Assembly: GCF_049676595.1 (NCBI RefSeq)
Contig: NZ_CP187259.1
Location: 2,728,001-2,792,000 of the forward strand
Source: Methanocella_A sp049676595
Lineage (GTDB): Archaea > Halobacteriota > Methanocellia > Methanocellales > Methanocellaceae
DNA: 64,000 bases
Reading direction: 5' to 3'
Positions 27,016-36,556 of the stretch are shown here, piece by piece. Both the position numbers and the translations under genes were made by a program. Below the pieces are notes generated by a model. It searched no databases. It was not told the DNA's origin and worked only from the letters and a program-made list of their open reading frames with translations. Every line of letters starts with the position of its first letter. Position 1 is the first letter of the stretch.

Positions 27016-27788
27016 AACCGATCGATGCGACAATCACCGAGATCATCGACGAGACACCGACGATCAGGACGTTCAGGCTGGACGTCTCCGACTGGCTGAG
27101 GGGTAAACCCGGACAGTACGTGATGGTCTGGGTGCGCGGAGTTGACGAAGTCCCGATGACGCTGTCCTACGATGACGCGATCACCGTGCAGAAGGTCGGC
27201 GAGGCGACGGAAGCCCTGTTCAAGCTCAAAGTAGGAGACTCGGTAGGCATTCGCGGACCCTACGGCAACGGTTGGGAGATCGTCGGCGACGACATACTCC
27301 TGATATCCGGCGGCGTCGGCTCCGCACCGCTGGCACCCCTCGGAGAAAAAGCGAGTAAAATAGGCGTTAAAGTGACTACGCTGGCAGGATACCGGACAAA
27401 AGAGGAAGTCCACTTCGAGAGCAGGTACCACAAGGCAGGACAGACAATCGTTGCTACGGACGATGGTACCTACGGCAAAAAGGGATACGTCACCGACCTG
27501 CTGAAGTCGATTGACTTAAAAAAGTTCACCCAGATATACTGCTGCGGCCCGGAGAAGATGATGTACAGGGTGTTGTGCGCTCTTGACGAAGCCGGCGTAG
27601 CCGGTTCGTCCCAGTTCAGCCTGCAGCGTTATATCAAGTGCGGAATCGGAGTATGCGGCAGCTGCTGCATGGATCCGGAGGGGCTGAGAGTCTGCAGGGA
27701 CGGACCCATATTCGACGGCGAAACCCTGCTGCGTTCTGAAATGGGCAAGTACGCCCGGGATGCCAGTGGCAGGAGAATTAAAATATGA
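27012..27788 (+). CDS. pyrK: Dihydroorotate dehydrogenase electron-transfer subunit
   Basis: Passes electrons from PyrD's FMN through FAD and a 2Fe-2S cluster to an acceptor, NAD in characterised relatives. The 258-residue protein has an FAD-binding beta-barrel (residues 1-95), then an NAD-binding-like domain starting DILLISGGVGSAPLAPL. The C-terminal cluster motif CGIGVCGSCCMDPEGLRVC supplies four or more Cys ligands. The start is GTG, overlapping pyrD by 4 bp. It overlaps the FAH gene by 4 bp, so three products are translationally coupled. Confidence 0.9.
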   Translation: MKPIDATITEIIDETPTIRTFRLDVSDWLRGKPGQYVMVWVRGVDEVPMTLSYDDAITVQKVGEATEALFKLKVGDSVGIRGPYGNGWEIVGDDILLISGGVGSAPLAPLGEKASKIGVKVTTLAGYRTKEEVHFESRYHKAGQTIVATDDGTYGKKGYVTDLLKSIDLKKFTQIYCCGPEKMMYRVLCALDEAGVAGSSQFSLQRYIKCGIGVCGSCCMDPEGLRVCRDGPIFDGETLLRSEMGKYARDASGRRIKI

Positions 27789-28513
27789 CCATCATCGGTA
27801 AGTTCAGGCATAACCACCACGAGTTCACCGGCGAGGTAATCGACGGTAAAGTACACTCGCACATTGCCGGCAGAGAGTACGATATGAGCAAAGTAACCGT
27901 ACTACCTCCGTGCAGCCCGACGAAGATCGTCTGCGTGGGGCTGAACTACAAGGACCATGCCGCGGAGATGAAAGAGGCGCTGCCCGAAGAGCCCATTCTG
28001 TTCCTGAAGCCGCCTTCCAGCATAGTCGGCCATGGTGGAAATATCATCCATCCCAAACAGAGCGCCAGAGTAGACTACGAGGCAGAGCTGGCTTTCGTCA
28101 TCAGCAAGCGCGCAAAGCATGTTCCCGCCAAATATGCCAAAGACTACATCCTCGGCTATACCTGCTTTAACGATGTGACAGCCAGGGACCTGCAGAAGAA
28201 GGACGGCCAGTGGACCCGGGGCAAGGGCTTTGACACGTTCTCCCCGATCGGGCCGTTCATCGTGACCGATATCGATCCGGTGGGGCTGGCAATTAAGTCT
28301 AAGCTCAACGGCGAGATCAAGCAGAGTTCCAATACCAGTAACCTGATCTTCAATCCTTACCAGCTCGTGGAGTTCATCTCCGGCGTCATGACTCTGGAAC
28401 AGGGGGATGTCGTTGCCACAGGAACCCCCTCGGGCATAGGGCCGATGAAGAAGGGTGACGTCATAGAGATAGAGATCGAGAAGATCGGTACGCTACAAAA
28501 TAAAGTGTTTTAA
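27785..28513 (+). CDS. Fumarylacetoacetate hydrolase (FAH) family protein
   Basis: A 242-residue protein of the FAH superfamily. Family features are KIVCVGLNYKDHAAEM, PILFLKPPSSIVGHG, the metal ligands in VDYEAELAFVI (Glu-x-Glu), GYTCFNDVTARDLQ, and GDVVATGTPSGIGPM. Members hydrolyse, decarboxylate or tautomerise beta-diketo acids and often act on oxaloacetate or acylpyruvates. Coupling to pyrDK suggests a housekeeping or repair role on a dicarboxylic metabolite such as oxaloacetate enol; this is inference. The last gene of the operon; the following 250 bp are very AT-rich and should carry the next promoter. Confidence 0.87.
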   Translation: MTIIGKFRHNHHEFTGEVIDGKVHSHIAGREYDMSKVTVLPPCSPTKIVCVGLNYKDHAAEMKEALPEEPILFLKPPSSIVGHGGNIIHPKQSARVDYEAELAFVISKRAKHVPAKYAKDYILGYTCFNDVTARDLQKKDGQWTRGKGFDTFSPIGPFIVTDIDPVGLAIKSKLNGEIKQSSNTSNLIFNPYQLVEFISGVMTLEQGDVVATGTPSGIGPMKKGDVIEIEIEKIGTLQNKVF

Positions 28514-28764
28514 ACTTTTTTCAACCATATTTTTTAACACTTAGATTATTCTAACAGTAAATATAGATAATTTATTCCAGATAAATGCAGAATAAGCTTA
28601 ACATTTATGAAATAAATAATAGTAATTACTAATTTGGAGTTATATCAGGTTATAATAAGTAAATTATTCAAAATAAGCCACAATCTTTTTTTACTAGAAG
28701 TAATAAAAAGTAATCATCTGGGATAATAGGGATATTTGGACAAGCCAATGGTCGGGGTTAGCGG

Positions 28765-30693
28765 ATGAGCCTGGGGAAGGGTAAGTATAATTTTAATATA
28801 TTGAAAGTTAAGGGCTATAATTTAACATTTATTGTACTTATTGCCATCCAGCTAATACTATTGATTTTTACGACAATATTATTTATATACTCGATAGTAT
28901 CGGCAAATCTGGAGATTATAAGCGTCATAGGTTTTGTGGGACTTTTACTCATATGCTTACCCGTATCTACTTATCTATATATAACAACGCAGAACATTAC
29001 TATTAGAAGGATTTTTCTCGGCCTTACGTTAATGATCCTTTTTAACTCTATTTCAGGCATCCTGTGGTTCCTGGTACCAGTGTTGATCAATGCGAACTTT
29101 TTAATTCCGATCGCAATGCTGATGATGGTCCTGGGATACTTTCCGCTGGCTTTTATACTACTAGATACGTTCATCAGCCAGAAATCACAACTGGCAGGAG
29201 TAATCAAGCTGTTGATTTTTTACATCAACAGCACGTTCATACTAACCAGCCTGTACTTGATACTCACCCACATGCCTGACTATGCCGGCAATAACTACAG
29301 TGTTGTAATATATACAGCGGCAGTCATTGGAGACGTGCTCATCGTATCATTATCCACCGTCTTATTCCTGATAAACATCCCCACCCAGCACAGGTATATT
29401 TACTCTATACTGTTCATTTTTTACTCGATAAGCTTCATTGGGGATACTTGTGAGCTCATCAAGTTTATGAATATTTACAGTCTACCGGACATATCCGAGA
29501 TTGTCTACGGGTGTATGTTCTTATTCTTGATTGGCGCGCTTATCGCATACTTGCTGAGTAATATAAAATTTACGACGATCGAAGAAGTGAATAAAAAATT
29601 ACAGGATACCACCCTGGTTGTCGAAGATCTGATTACCCAGTCCCCGGATCCGATATGCATGTGCGATCCGGCGGGCAACGTCCTGAAAACTAATAACGAG
29701 TTCAATAAAATTATGAACATCGCCGGTGAAGAAGGTAAATGTATCAACATTTTCAGCTATAATTTCAAGACCGATTCAGACATAACTTCAATGCTTCAGA
29801 AAGCGAAAAGTGGTAAGACGGTGGTAATCGAGAGCGTGCAGATACCTCACGGAGAAAAATTCAGATACCTCTCGCTTAAACTCTACCCGACTTATTCTTC
29901 AGACGGTAACATCACCAGCTACATACTGATGGGTGTAGACATAACGGATAGGAAGAACGCTTATGAGCTTCTGGAAGCGAAAGTCAACGAGAGAACTTCG
30001 GAACTTTCGATACTAAACAACGCACTTCAGCGTGAAATATCCGAGCACAGGATAGACGAGGAAAAAATAAAGGCATCCCTAAAAGAAAAAGAAGTGCTAT
30101 TAAAGGAGATCCACCACAGGGTCAAAAACAACATGCAAGTTATATCTAGCATGCTGGAGCTCCAGACTGCATATGTAAACGATGGACAACTCATTGACAT
30201 AATCAGGGATTGCCAGAACAGGATCAAGTCGATGGCCTTAATCCACGAAAAGTTATACCAGTCGAATAACCTTGCTTACGTTAATTTTTCTGTATATATA
30301 TCCAGCCTGATAAGTAATTTGTTAGGTTCATATAGAAAAAAGGTCAACAATGTCAAAATTACCACCGATATTGAGGACATATCGTTCAATATCGACATGG
30401 CAATCCCTATCGGCCTGCTCTTAAATGAGCTGATAACAAACGCCCTGAAGCATGCTTTTGAGGAAGGTGCGCAGGGGGAGATTTATATAAGCATAAAGGA
30501 TCAAGGATCGGGCCAGTATAAAATCCTCGTAAAAGATAATGGAAGAGGGCTCCCGGAAGATTTTGATATCAATAATTTAAAAACGCTAGGGTTGAATATT
30601 GTCAACATACTGATAGATCAGATCAATGGAACACTCGAAGTAGATAGCGGAAAAGGTGCCCAGTTCGTAATAACGTTCCAGTATAATAAGTAA
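28765..30693 (+). CDS. Membrane sensor histidine kinase (HisKA_2 type), module copy 1
   Basis: A 642-residue kinase. About eight membrane helices span residues 15-265. A PAS domain follows (about 285-395, DLITQSPDPICMCDPAGNV), then a linker coiled coil and the HisKA_2 phospho-acceptor region LKEIHHRVKNNMQVISSML with His450/His451. The ATPase domain has the N-box NELITNALKHAF and G-boxes DNGRGLPEDFD and TLGLNIV. No receiver domain or response regulator lies nearby, so its target is unknown. It shares its whole plan with the kinase at 32709-34646. Its gene is AT-rich and is followed after 59 bp by a UbiA-like prenyltransferase gene. Confidence 0.88.
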   Translation: MSLGKGKYNFNILKVKGYNLTFIVLIAIQLILLIFTTILFIYSIVSANLEIISVIGFVGLLLICLPVSTYLYITTQNITIRRIFLGLTLMILFNSISGILWFLVPVLINANFLIPIAMLMMVLGYFPLAFILLDTFISQKSQLAGVIKLLIFYINSTFILTSLYLILTHMPDYAGNNYSVVIYTAAVIGDVLIVSLSTVLFLINIPTQHRYIYSILFIFYSISFIGDTCELIKFMNIYSLPDISEIVYGCMFLFLIGALIAYLLSNIKFTTIEEVNKKLQDTTLVVEDLITQSPDPICMCDPAGNVLKTNNEFNKIMNIAGEEGKCINIFSYNFKTDSDITSMLQKAKSGKTVVIESVQIPHGEKFRYLSLKLYPTYSSDGNITSYILMGVDITDRKNAYELLEAKVNERTSELSILNNALQREISEHRIDEEKIKASLKEKEVLLKEIHHRVKNNMQVISSMLELQTAYVNDGQLIDIIRDCQNRIKSMALIHEKLYQSNNLAYVNFSVYISSLISNLLGSYRKKVNNVKITTDIEDISFNIDMAIPIGLLLNELITNALKHAFEEGAQGEIYISIKDQGSGQYKILVKDNGRGLPEDFDINNLKTLGLNIVNILIDQINGTLEVDSGKGAQFVITFQYNK

Positions 30694-30752
30694 GGCATAG
30701 ATGTGCTGAATTTTGGTTATTCAAAAAGTTAAGGAAGATCACTGGTATAAAA

Positions 30753-31634
30753 ATGTCGACATTATCGAGCATAATATCTCGCTTTAGAAATGAAGTGATT
30801 TACGGAGGGCATATTACAGCCCTTATCGGACCATCGTTTGTATTGATATCAATAATAATTCTCGAGCTGCCGTTGAACTATACAAGCCTGATGGTTGCCT
30901 ACCTGATACCCTTACTGGTATACTCTTATAACTATCAGAAAGAGCTTGAGATCGATAAGCTGACGAACTCCGACAAGACTCGCTATTTAAGCGATCGAAA
31001 TAGAGTATTTCCTTACCTGTTCTATACATATTTAATTCTTACAATAGTACTTTCGGTGCTTATCAATAGTCTGTCATTTATCATATTCCTGGCTATAATT
31101 TTTACCGGAGGAATACTGTACACGATCATTTTTAAGCGTCTTGCTTCGATAGTGCCGGCTTTTAAAAATGTTTTCTCCACAGCAGTCTGGGCTTATTCCG
31201 GCACATTCTTTAACATATTTCTATATTCGTTGACCCTTGATGTAATGTTTATATTCCTGTTCGTATTCATCTATCTCAAGATATTCATCAATAACGTATT
31301 TTTTGACATCAAAGATATGGCCACAGATAAGCAAGAAGGCTTGATGACCATACCCATCATGATCGGAAAGAAAAATACGTATTACCTATTATCGCTACTG
31401 AATGTTATCTCTCTGATAATTTTGATATATTCAGTGTACACAAGTATTGTTCCATTGTATACGATTTCGCTGGGAGTATTTTCCCTTTATACTCAGTATT
31501 ATCTAATAAAAGGAAATAGCACAGCCGGTAAAGACCTTTTAAAATATACTTATATAATATCAGATGCGGAATTTATACTCTGGCCAATAGCCCTGTTTAT
31601 AGGTAAAATAATGATGAATGGTACAATATTCTAA
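30753..31634 (+). CDS. UbiA-like membrane prenyltransferase, module copy 1
   Basis: A 293-residue polytopic protein (about eight or nine helices). The second Asp-rich motif is canonical: D185-I-K-D188-M-A-T-D192. The first motif position reads N60-Y-Q-K-E64-L-E-I-D68 where UbiA proteins usually have N-D-x-x-D-x-x-x-D, so two of its acids are altered but N and the last D are kept. UbiA enzymes move a prenyl chain onto an aromatic, quinone or lycopene acceptor in the membrane. With the neighbouring CruF-like gene (19 bp on), a lycopene-elongase-like role is attractive; it is an inference. Confidence 0.75.
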   Translation: MSTLSSIISRFRNEVIYGGHITALIGPSFVLISIIILELPLNYTSLMVAYLIPLLVYSYNYQKELEIDKLTNSDKTRYLSDRNRVFPYLFYTYLILTIVLSVLINSLSFIIFLAIIFTGGILYTIIFKRLASIVPAFKNVFSTAVWAYSGTFFNIFLYSLTLDVMFIFLFVFIYLKIFINNVFFDIKDMATDKQEGLMTIPIMIGKKNTYYLLSLLNVISLIILIYSVYTSIVPLYTISLGVFSLYTQYYLIKGNSTAGKDLLKYTYIISDAEFILWPIALFIGKIMMNGTIF

Positions 31635-31653
31635 TGTTAAGCGGTGATGAGTA

Positions 31654-32508
31654 ATGTTTGGGGCAAGCGAGAATAGTGACGATAAATTCAACAGGCTACT
31701 TTACGCATCGATAATCGTACTGTCGATTGTGACAGTTTTGCTGATATTGTTTAACGATATCAAAATCATCGATGAAATGCAGCCAGTAATAATGACGATC
31801 ATAGTTTTTGCCATAGTTTCCGCCCATGGAATAAAACGCTACGGCTTGAAAAACATGGTTATATTTTTCTTCATTGCCTGGATCGTGAGTCACTTTTTTG
31901 AAGCTTTAAGTATTGTAACTGGGTTCCCCTTTAGCTATTATACCTATGTAAACATGGAAGGACCCCGGCTATTTGACGTGCCAGTCACCATCATGTTTGC
32001 GTACTTTTCAATAGGATACTTATCCTGGATGTTAGCTCACGTGATAACGGGACAGTATGGCAGACAACTGGAAGGAAAACACGTATTCTTAGTCCCGTTT
32101 ATCGCCACCTTCATCATGGTAATGTGGGACCTTACGATGGACCCCATAGCATCTACCGTGCATAAATTATGGATATGGACCAATCCCGGGCCCTTTTACG
32201 GAGTTCCGGTCATGAACTTCTTTGGATGGTTCCTGGTGGTCTTTATTTTCTTCCAGGTATTTGCCATATACCTATCGAAGTACGACATAATAGGAACTTT
32301 AAAAACGACAGTCTTTAACACCAGGCCATACTGGGCTGCAGTAGCCATTGTATATATCATCCAGGCCGCGTATGGAGTCATTAATCTTAGAGCCCCACCC
32401 GGTACGAGTGATATCTTTTTATCCATGGGATTGATTGCAGTATTCACAACCATGTTCGTGACAATAATATCCTTAGTTATTATATCGAATAGTAAAGAAT
32501 TAATATAA
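31654..32508 (+). CDS. cruF: CruF-type carotenoid biosynthesis protein
   Basis: A 284-residue polytopic protein of the CruF/DUF422 family. Family signatures are SHFFEALSIVTGFPFSYYTY (residues 79-98), MWDLTMDPIAS (157-167), and PGPFYGVPVMNFFGWFLV (178-194). Characterised haloarchaeal CruF hydrates the C50 precursor to bacterioruberin and works with the UbiA-family elongase LyeJ; that gene order, UbiA then CruF, is seen here. Carotenoid production is not a known trait of this kind of methanogen, so the substrate may differ. No phytoene synthase or desaturase is in the window. Third gene after kinase 1 and UbiA 1. Confidence 0.75.
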   Translation: MFGASENSDDKFNRLLYASIIVLSIVTVLLILFNDIKIIDEMQPVIMTIIVFAIVSAHGIKRYGLKNMVIFFFIAWIVSHFFEALSIVTGFPFSYYTYVNMEGPRLFDVPVTIMFAYFSIGYLSWMLAHVITGQYGRQLEGKHVFLVPFIATFIMVMWDLTMDPIASTVHKLWIWTNPGPFYGVPVMNFFGWFLVVFIFFQVFAIYLSKYDIIGTLKTTVFNTRPYWAAVAIVYIIQAAYGVINLRAPPGTSDIFLSMGLIAVFTTMFVTIISLVIISNSKELI

Positions 32509-32708
32509 TAACATAATTTATTAAATTTTAAATTCTCTTTAATACTTAAAATCCAACCGCCCATATATGTTAATAGTAATTAATTTTGTATTATTGACAA
32601 AAGCTTAAAATACAAAAATTTTGAGTGACGCCAAAATCTTTTTTAGTATGCAAGCCCATCTACTTTTAAGGTATTTGCCAGGAAAAAGCAAATTTAAATG
32701 GTAATATC

Positions 32709-34646
32709 ATGGATGCAAAAATTGTAAGGGTTAAAGGATTTAATTTCGTTTTAATATTGCTGGTTGCAATATTTCTTATCAGCCTGATTACGTCATCCAT
32801 TCTGATCGTATATTCGTACGTTCCCTCGGATATTGCCATTACCAGCGTCATCGGTGTTGTTGGAATAATTATTCTGGGGTTGCCGATGAGCTATATCTTG
32901 TATACCTCTAACAACGACCGTACTTCCAAACTGATATTTATCGCCATCGGGGCTACGATGATCTCAGTCGTGGTGTCGGGCACTATATGGTATGTATTGC
33001 CCTCGGTGATCGATTCGCCGCTCATCATCCCGATAGGCATGCTGGTATCCGTAATCAGCTACTTACCCCTCCTCGTAGCCTTGTTAAAAGTATTTTTCGA
33101 GCAAAAAAACAAGCTCGCCAGTATCGTAATACAAACGATATTTTACATCAACGGGATATTCATAATATTACTGGTACTGTTTACCCTTTCGAATGTAACG
33201 TCGTACATTGCCGAAAGTTACAGGTCGTACCTATACACGCTGATGCTCATTCTTGACGTCCTGCTGATCTCGTTTTCGACGGTTAACCTGCTGATCAATA
33301 TTCCCACCAAGCACAGGTACCTCTTTTCGATCATCTTCGGGTACTGTATACTGAGCTTCGCCGGGGATATGCTGTCGCTGCTAAAGACTCTTGACGTGAG
33401 CAGTTTTAACCTGGCACCACAGGTATTCTATGATCTGGCCCTGATCTTCCTGACCCTGACCCTGGTAGTGTATGTACTGAGCAACATCAAAACCCAGACC
33501 ATCGAAGAAATCAACAAAAAACTGGAAGACACGACCCTGCTGGTTCAGGACATGGTTACGCACTCGCCGGATGCCATGTGCATGTGTGATACCGATGGCA
33601 CGGTCTTAAGGGCTAACCGGACATTCTACGAGCTTTTCGGGCTGGCTGAAACAGATACTCCCCGGGATATCAACATTTTTGACTATAACATTAACCTGGA
33701 CCTAAGCGTCGTCGAGAGCCTGAGAAAAGTGAAACTGGGAGAACCCGTCCACGTGGACAGCGTGAGGTATGTAACGGCGGACAATAAGGAGAAATATCTC
33801 TCGCTCAAGCTGTTTCCGACCAAGTCCTCGGATAAGAAAATCGCCTACTATATACTAATTGCAGAAGATATTACCGCGAGAAAGAACGCGGAAGAGGCCC
33901 TGAAGAACTCGTACGACCAGCTGGAGATCAGAGTAAAAGAGAGGACAGCAGAACTGTATATTTTAAACAACGCACTGCAGAAGGAAATTAACGAGCACAA
34001 GAAAGACGAAGAGAAGATCATCACGTCGCTGAAAGAGAAGGAAGTGCTTCTCAAGGAGATCCATCACCGGGTCAAGAATAACATGCAGATTATCTCCAGT
34101 ATGCTGGGCCTGCAATCGACATTAATGAGCAACAAGGAGCTAAATGACATACTGAAGGACAGCCAGAACCGGATCAAGTCAATGGCGCTGATCCACGAGA
34201 AACTCTACCAGTCGGAAAACATGGCCTGTATCAGCATAAAAGATTACGTAGACAGCCTGGTTAAAAACCTCTACAATTCTTACGGGATCAGCGTGGATCG
34301 CATCAACATCGAGAAGGACATCGATGACTTCACCTTTAGCATCGATACGTCTATACCCCTCGGGCTCATCATTAACGAGATTATATCAAACTCCTTCAAG
34401 CACGCTTTTCCGGACGGCAGGAAAGGCAAGATCAGCATAACCATAAAAAAGGGTGAGAACGGGAACTTCCGAATGGAAATCACAGACGACGGAGTCGGCT
34501 TCAAAGAGGACGTGGACATCAAAAATACCCGGACGCTGGGTATGAACCTGATATTCGCGCTGACAGAGCAGATCAACGCTGAGATAAAGATAGAAAAGGA
34601 AAACGGCGTCCGGTACGAAGTTATTTTCCCCGACGCTAAAAGGTAG
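32709..34646 (+). CDS. Membrane sensor histidine kinase (HisKA_2 type), module copy 2
   Basis: A 645-residue kinase, paralog of the one at 28765-30693. It has the same eight-helix N-terminus (starting KGFNFVLILLVAIFLISLI), a PAS domain (about residues 285-395, DMVTHSPDAMCMCDTDGTV), coiled-coil linker, HisKA_2 motif LKEIHHRVKNNMQIISSML, N-box NEIISNSFKHAFPDG and G-box DDGVGFKED. A 200-bp AT-rich spacer separates it from cruF and probably holds its own promoter. The kinase domain is more conserved between copies than the membrane part, so the two may sense different cues. UbiA copy 2 follows after 30 bp. Confidence 0.88.
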   Translation: MDAKIVRVKGFNFVLILLVAIFLISLITSSILIVYSYVPSDIAITSVIGVVGIIILGLPMSYILYTSNNDRTSKLIFIAIGATMISVVVSGTIWYVLPSVIDSPLIIPIGMLVSVISYLPLLVALLKVFFEQKNKLASIVIQTIFYINGIFIILLVLFTLSNVTSYIAESYRSYLYTLMLILDVLLISFSTVNLLINIPTKHRYLFSIIFGYCILSFAGDMLSLLKTLDVSSFNLAPQVFYDLALIFLTLTLVVYVLSNIKTQTIEEINKKLEDTTLLVQDMVTHSPDAMCMCDTDGTVLRANRTFYELFGLAETDTPRDINIFDYNINLDLSVVESLRKVKLGEPVHVDSVRYVTADNKEKYLSLKLFPTKSSDKKIAYYILIAEDITARKNAEEALKNSYDQLEIRVKERTAELYILNNALQKEINEHKKDEEKIITSLKEKEVLLKEIHHRVKNNMQIISSMLGLQSTLMSNKELNDILKDSQNRIKSMALIHEKLYQSENMACISIKDYVDSLVKNLYNSYGISVDRINIEKDIDDFTFSIDTSIPLGLIINEIISNSFKHAFPDGRKGKISITIKKGENGNFRMEITDDGVGFKEDVDIKNTRTLGMNLIFALTEQINAEIKIEKENGVRYEVIFPDAKR

Positions 34647-34676
34647 TATAGAAAACCTGAAGGTCAGCTGGTTGAA

Positions 34677-35558
34677 ATGATAAACTACTATTGTAAGCTG
34701 TTTTTCCAGGAAATAAAATACGGCGCCCACATCACCGCGCTAATCGGGCCCTCGCTGCTGCTCGTGATGACCCTCCTGCTTAACGTAGAAATCAATTTCT
34801 ATGCCCTGCTGCTATCCTACGTCATCCCGCTGATCGTCTATTCTTTCAACTACCAGTCCGAGCTCGACAAGGACATTTTTACTGACAGGGAAAAAGTCGA
34901 ATACCTGGAAAAGAGGAAAAATATCTCCATATATCTGCAGACTTTGCTTATCACTCTGCTCATCGCGTTAATGGTGATAATCAGCAGCATCCAGCTAATG
35001 ATTTTTATGGCGGTCATCATCTTCGGAGGCATAACGTATACATATTTTTTCAAAGCGCTGACCAGGAAAATCATAGGCTTTAAAAGCATCTACGCAACCA
35101 CGCTCTGGGCATGGTACGGGACATTCTTTATTGTATTACTCTACTCAATCCAGCCTGATCTGCTGATATTTTTCATGTTCATATTTTTGTTTTTGAGACT
35201 ATTTGCAAATGCGATTTTTTTCGACATAAAAGACATCGAGGCAGATAGAAGATCATCACTGTTGACTATCCCAATCGTAGCGGGAACAGCTAATTCGATC
35301 AGAGCGATAAACTGGATAAACGTACTATCGATCATAGTCCTTATTGTCGGCGTAATCACGGATATTGTTCCCCTTTACGCGATATCGCTGATCCTCTTTT
35401 CCGCATACTCGTACTATTATGCCAACAGCGGAGCTACATCAGATAAAAGGCATCTGCTGAATAACACATACGTACTGGCTGATGCCGAGTTTATACTGTG
35501 GCCAGTGGTACTGGCCCTCAGTAAAGCAATATTTTACACCGCAGGCTTAACGAGCTAG
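34677..35558 (+). CDS. UbiA-like membrane prenyltransferase, module copy 2
   Basis: A 293-residue paralog of the product of 30753-31634, with the same length and helix plan. The first motif reads N58-Y-Q-S-E62-L-D-K-D66 and the second D183-I-K-D186-I-E-A-D190 in FFDIKDIEADRRSSLLTIP. Both copies share the altered N-Y-x-x-E-x-x-x-D form, so the change is ancestral and probably functional. Co-transcribed with kinase 2. It ends convergent to a SAM methyltransferase gene. The prenyl donor and the acceptor are not predictable from sequence alone. Confidence 0.75.
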   Translation: MINYYCKLFFQEIKYGAHITALIGPSLLLVMTLLLNVEINFYALLLSYVIPLIVYSFNYQSELDKDIFTDREKVEYLEKRKNISIYLQTLLITLLIALMVIISSIQLMIFMAVIIFGGITYTYFFKALTRKIIGFKSIYATTLWAWYGTFFIVLLYSIQPDLLIFFMFIFLFLRLFANAIFFDIKDIEADRRSSLLTIPIVAGTANSIRAINWINVLSIIVLIVGVITDIVPLYAISLILFSAYSYYYANSGATSDKRHLLNNTYVLADAEFILWPVVLALSKAIFYTAGLTS

Positions 35559-35593
35559 ACTAAATGGAAAAAATGAATAGAAAACCTGGCTCT

Positions 35594-36478
35594 TCAGGGT
35601 TTTTCCGCGCTGGCGATACAATAGGTAAAAGTCCTGTTTTCAAACAGGTCCTTCTGATACACGCTGGAAATCATATCCATGTAGATAGTGCGGGAAACCA
35701 GACGAATCGGATAAAGCAGCTTATAGGGATAATAAAACGGTATGTTGATCCACCAGATGCGGCTGGACGACGGCATAATGTATTTGGTGATGTCTCTGAA
35801 CTCGATGTTATCGAATCCGGCAGCACGGAGCTGCTGCTTGAACCCGCCGATCGTTTCTAGCCCCGGGACTGCCCATCCCTCGCACCAGTCCTCGTACATT
35901 TTCTTTTCTGCATCGGCCAATTCCTCCCGGGGCAGAAAGGCGTCGGCGACTACCAGCCGGCCTTTCGGTTTCAGCAGCCGGTAAGCTTCCTTCAGGAAGT
36001 CTGCCTTTTTCGGCGCATAGCAAATGCTTTCGATCCCGAACACCTTCGTGAAAGACTGGTCGGGGTAGCCAGTATTGCAGAAGTCGTTCATTTCGGCCGT
36101 GACTCGGTCTTCCATCTTTCGCTGCCGGATGAACTTTTTCGCGTGTTCCACCTGTTTATCCGAAATCGTGATACCCCTGATCTTGCACCCGTACTTTTCG
36201 GCCATCCACAAAGCCGAACCACAGACACCGCAGCCTGCGTCGAGCACGATATCCGAGGATTCCAGCTTAAGGCAGTCAGCGACCAGCTGGTTCTCGTTAA
36301 TCTGGGCATCGTTGATGTTTTTGATCGAGTCGTTCCAGACTCCGTAGTGCATTGCCAGGCTGTCCTGAGTCATCCAGATTAGCTCATATAACGCCTGTGT
36401 TTTGGTAAAATAGCGGTTGATCCGCTTGTGGACTTCTACGGTTGAGATGTCCTGCCCGCAGGTCGGTGATTCATCCAA
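35594..36478 (-). CDS. Class I SAM-dependent methyltransferase (tocopherol/sterol-methyltransferase-like)
   Basis: A 294-residue enzyme. SAM motif I is VLDAGCGVCGSALWMAEKYG, followed by ITISDKQVEHAKKF. Later come VFGIESICYAPKKADFLKEAYRLLKPKGRLVVADAF and a C-terminal lid. The arrangement resembles gamma-tocopherol, sterol C24 and cyclopropane-fatty-acid-like methyltransferases that act on lipids or isoprenoids. The start is a TTG at 36478 with GGGGA upstream; no in-frame ATG precedes the conserved region. It converges on UbiA copy 2 with a 35-bp gap. A lipid or isoprenoid acceptor linked to the UbiA/CruF genes is suggested by context only. Confidence 0.75.
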   Translation of the reverse strand: MDESPTCGQDISTVEVHKRINRYFTKTQALYELIWMTQDSLAMHYGVWNDSIKNINDAQINENQLVADCLKLESSDIVLDAGCGVCGSALWMAEKYGCKIRGITISDKQVEHAKKFIRQRKMEDRVTAEMNDFCNTGYPDQSFTKVFGIESICYAPKKADFLKEAYRLLKPKGRLVVADAFLPREELADAEKKMYEDWCEGWAVPGLETIGGFKQQLRAAGFDNIEFRDITKYIMPSSSRIWWINIPFYYPYKLLYPIRLVSRTIYMDMISSVYQKDLFENRTFTYCIASAEKP

Positions 36479-36556
36479 ATATAATCCCCAGTAAGAGATG
36501 GTTAAGAGACTAATAAAGTTTACTGTCTTGAAAATAAAATAAAGCTTGAGCCCAAT

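Noticed and set aside
28765..34646. A complete two-component system
   Set aside because: Both kinases lack a receiver domain and no response regulator gene is found next to either, so only the sensor halves are supported.
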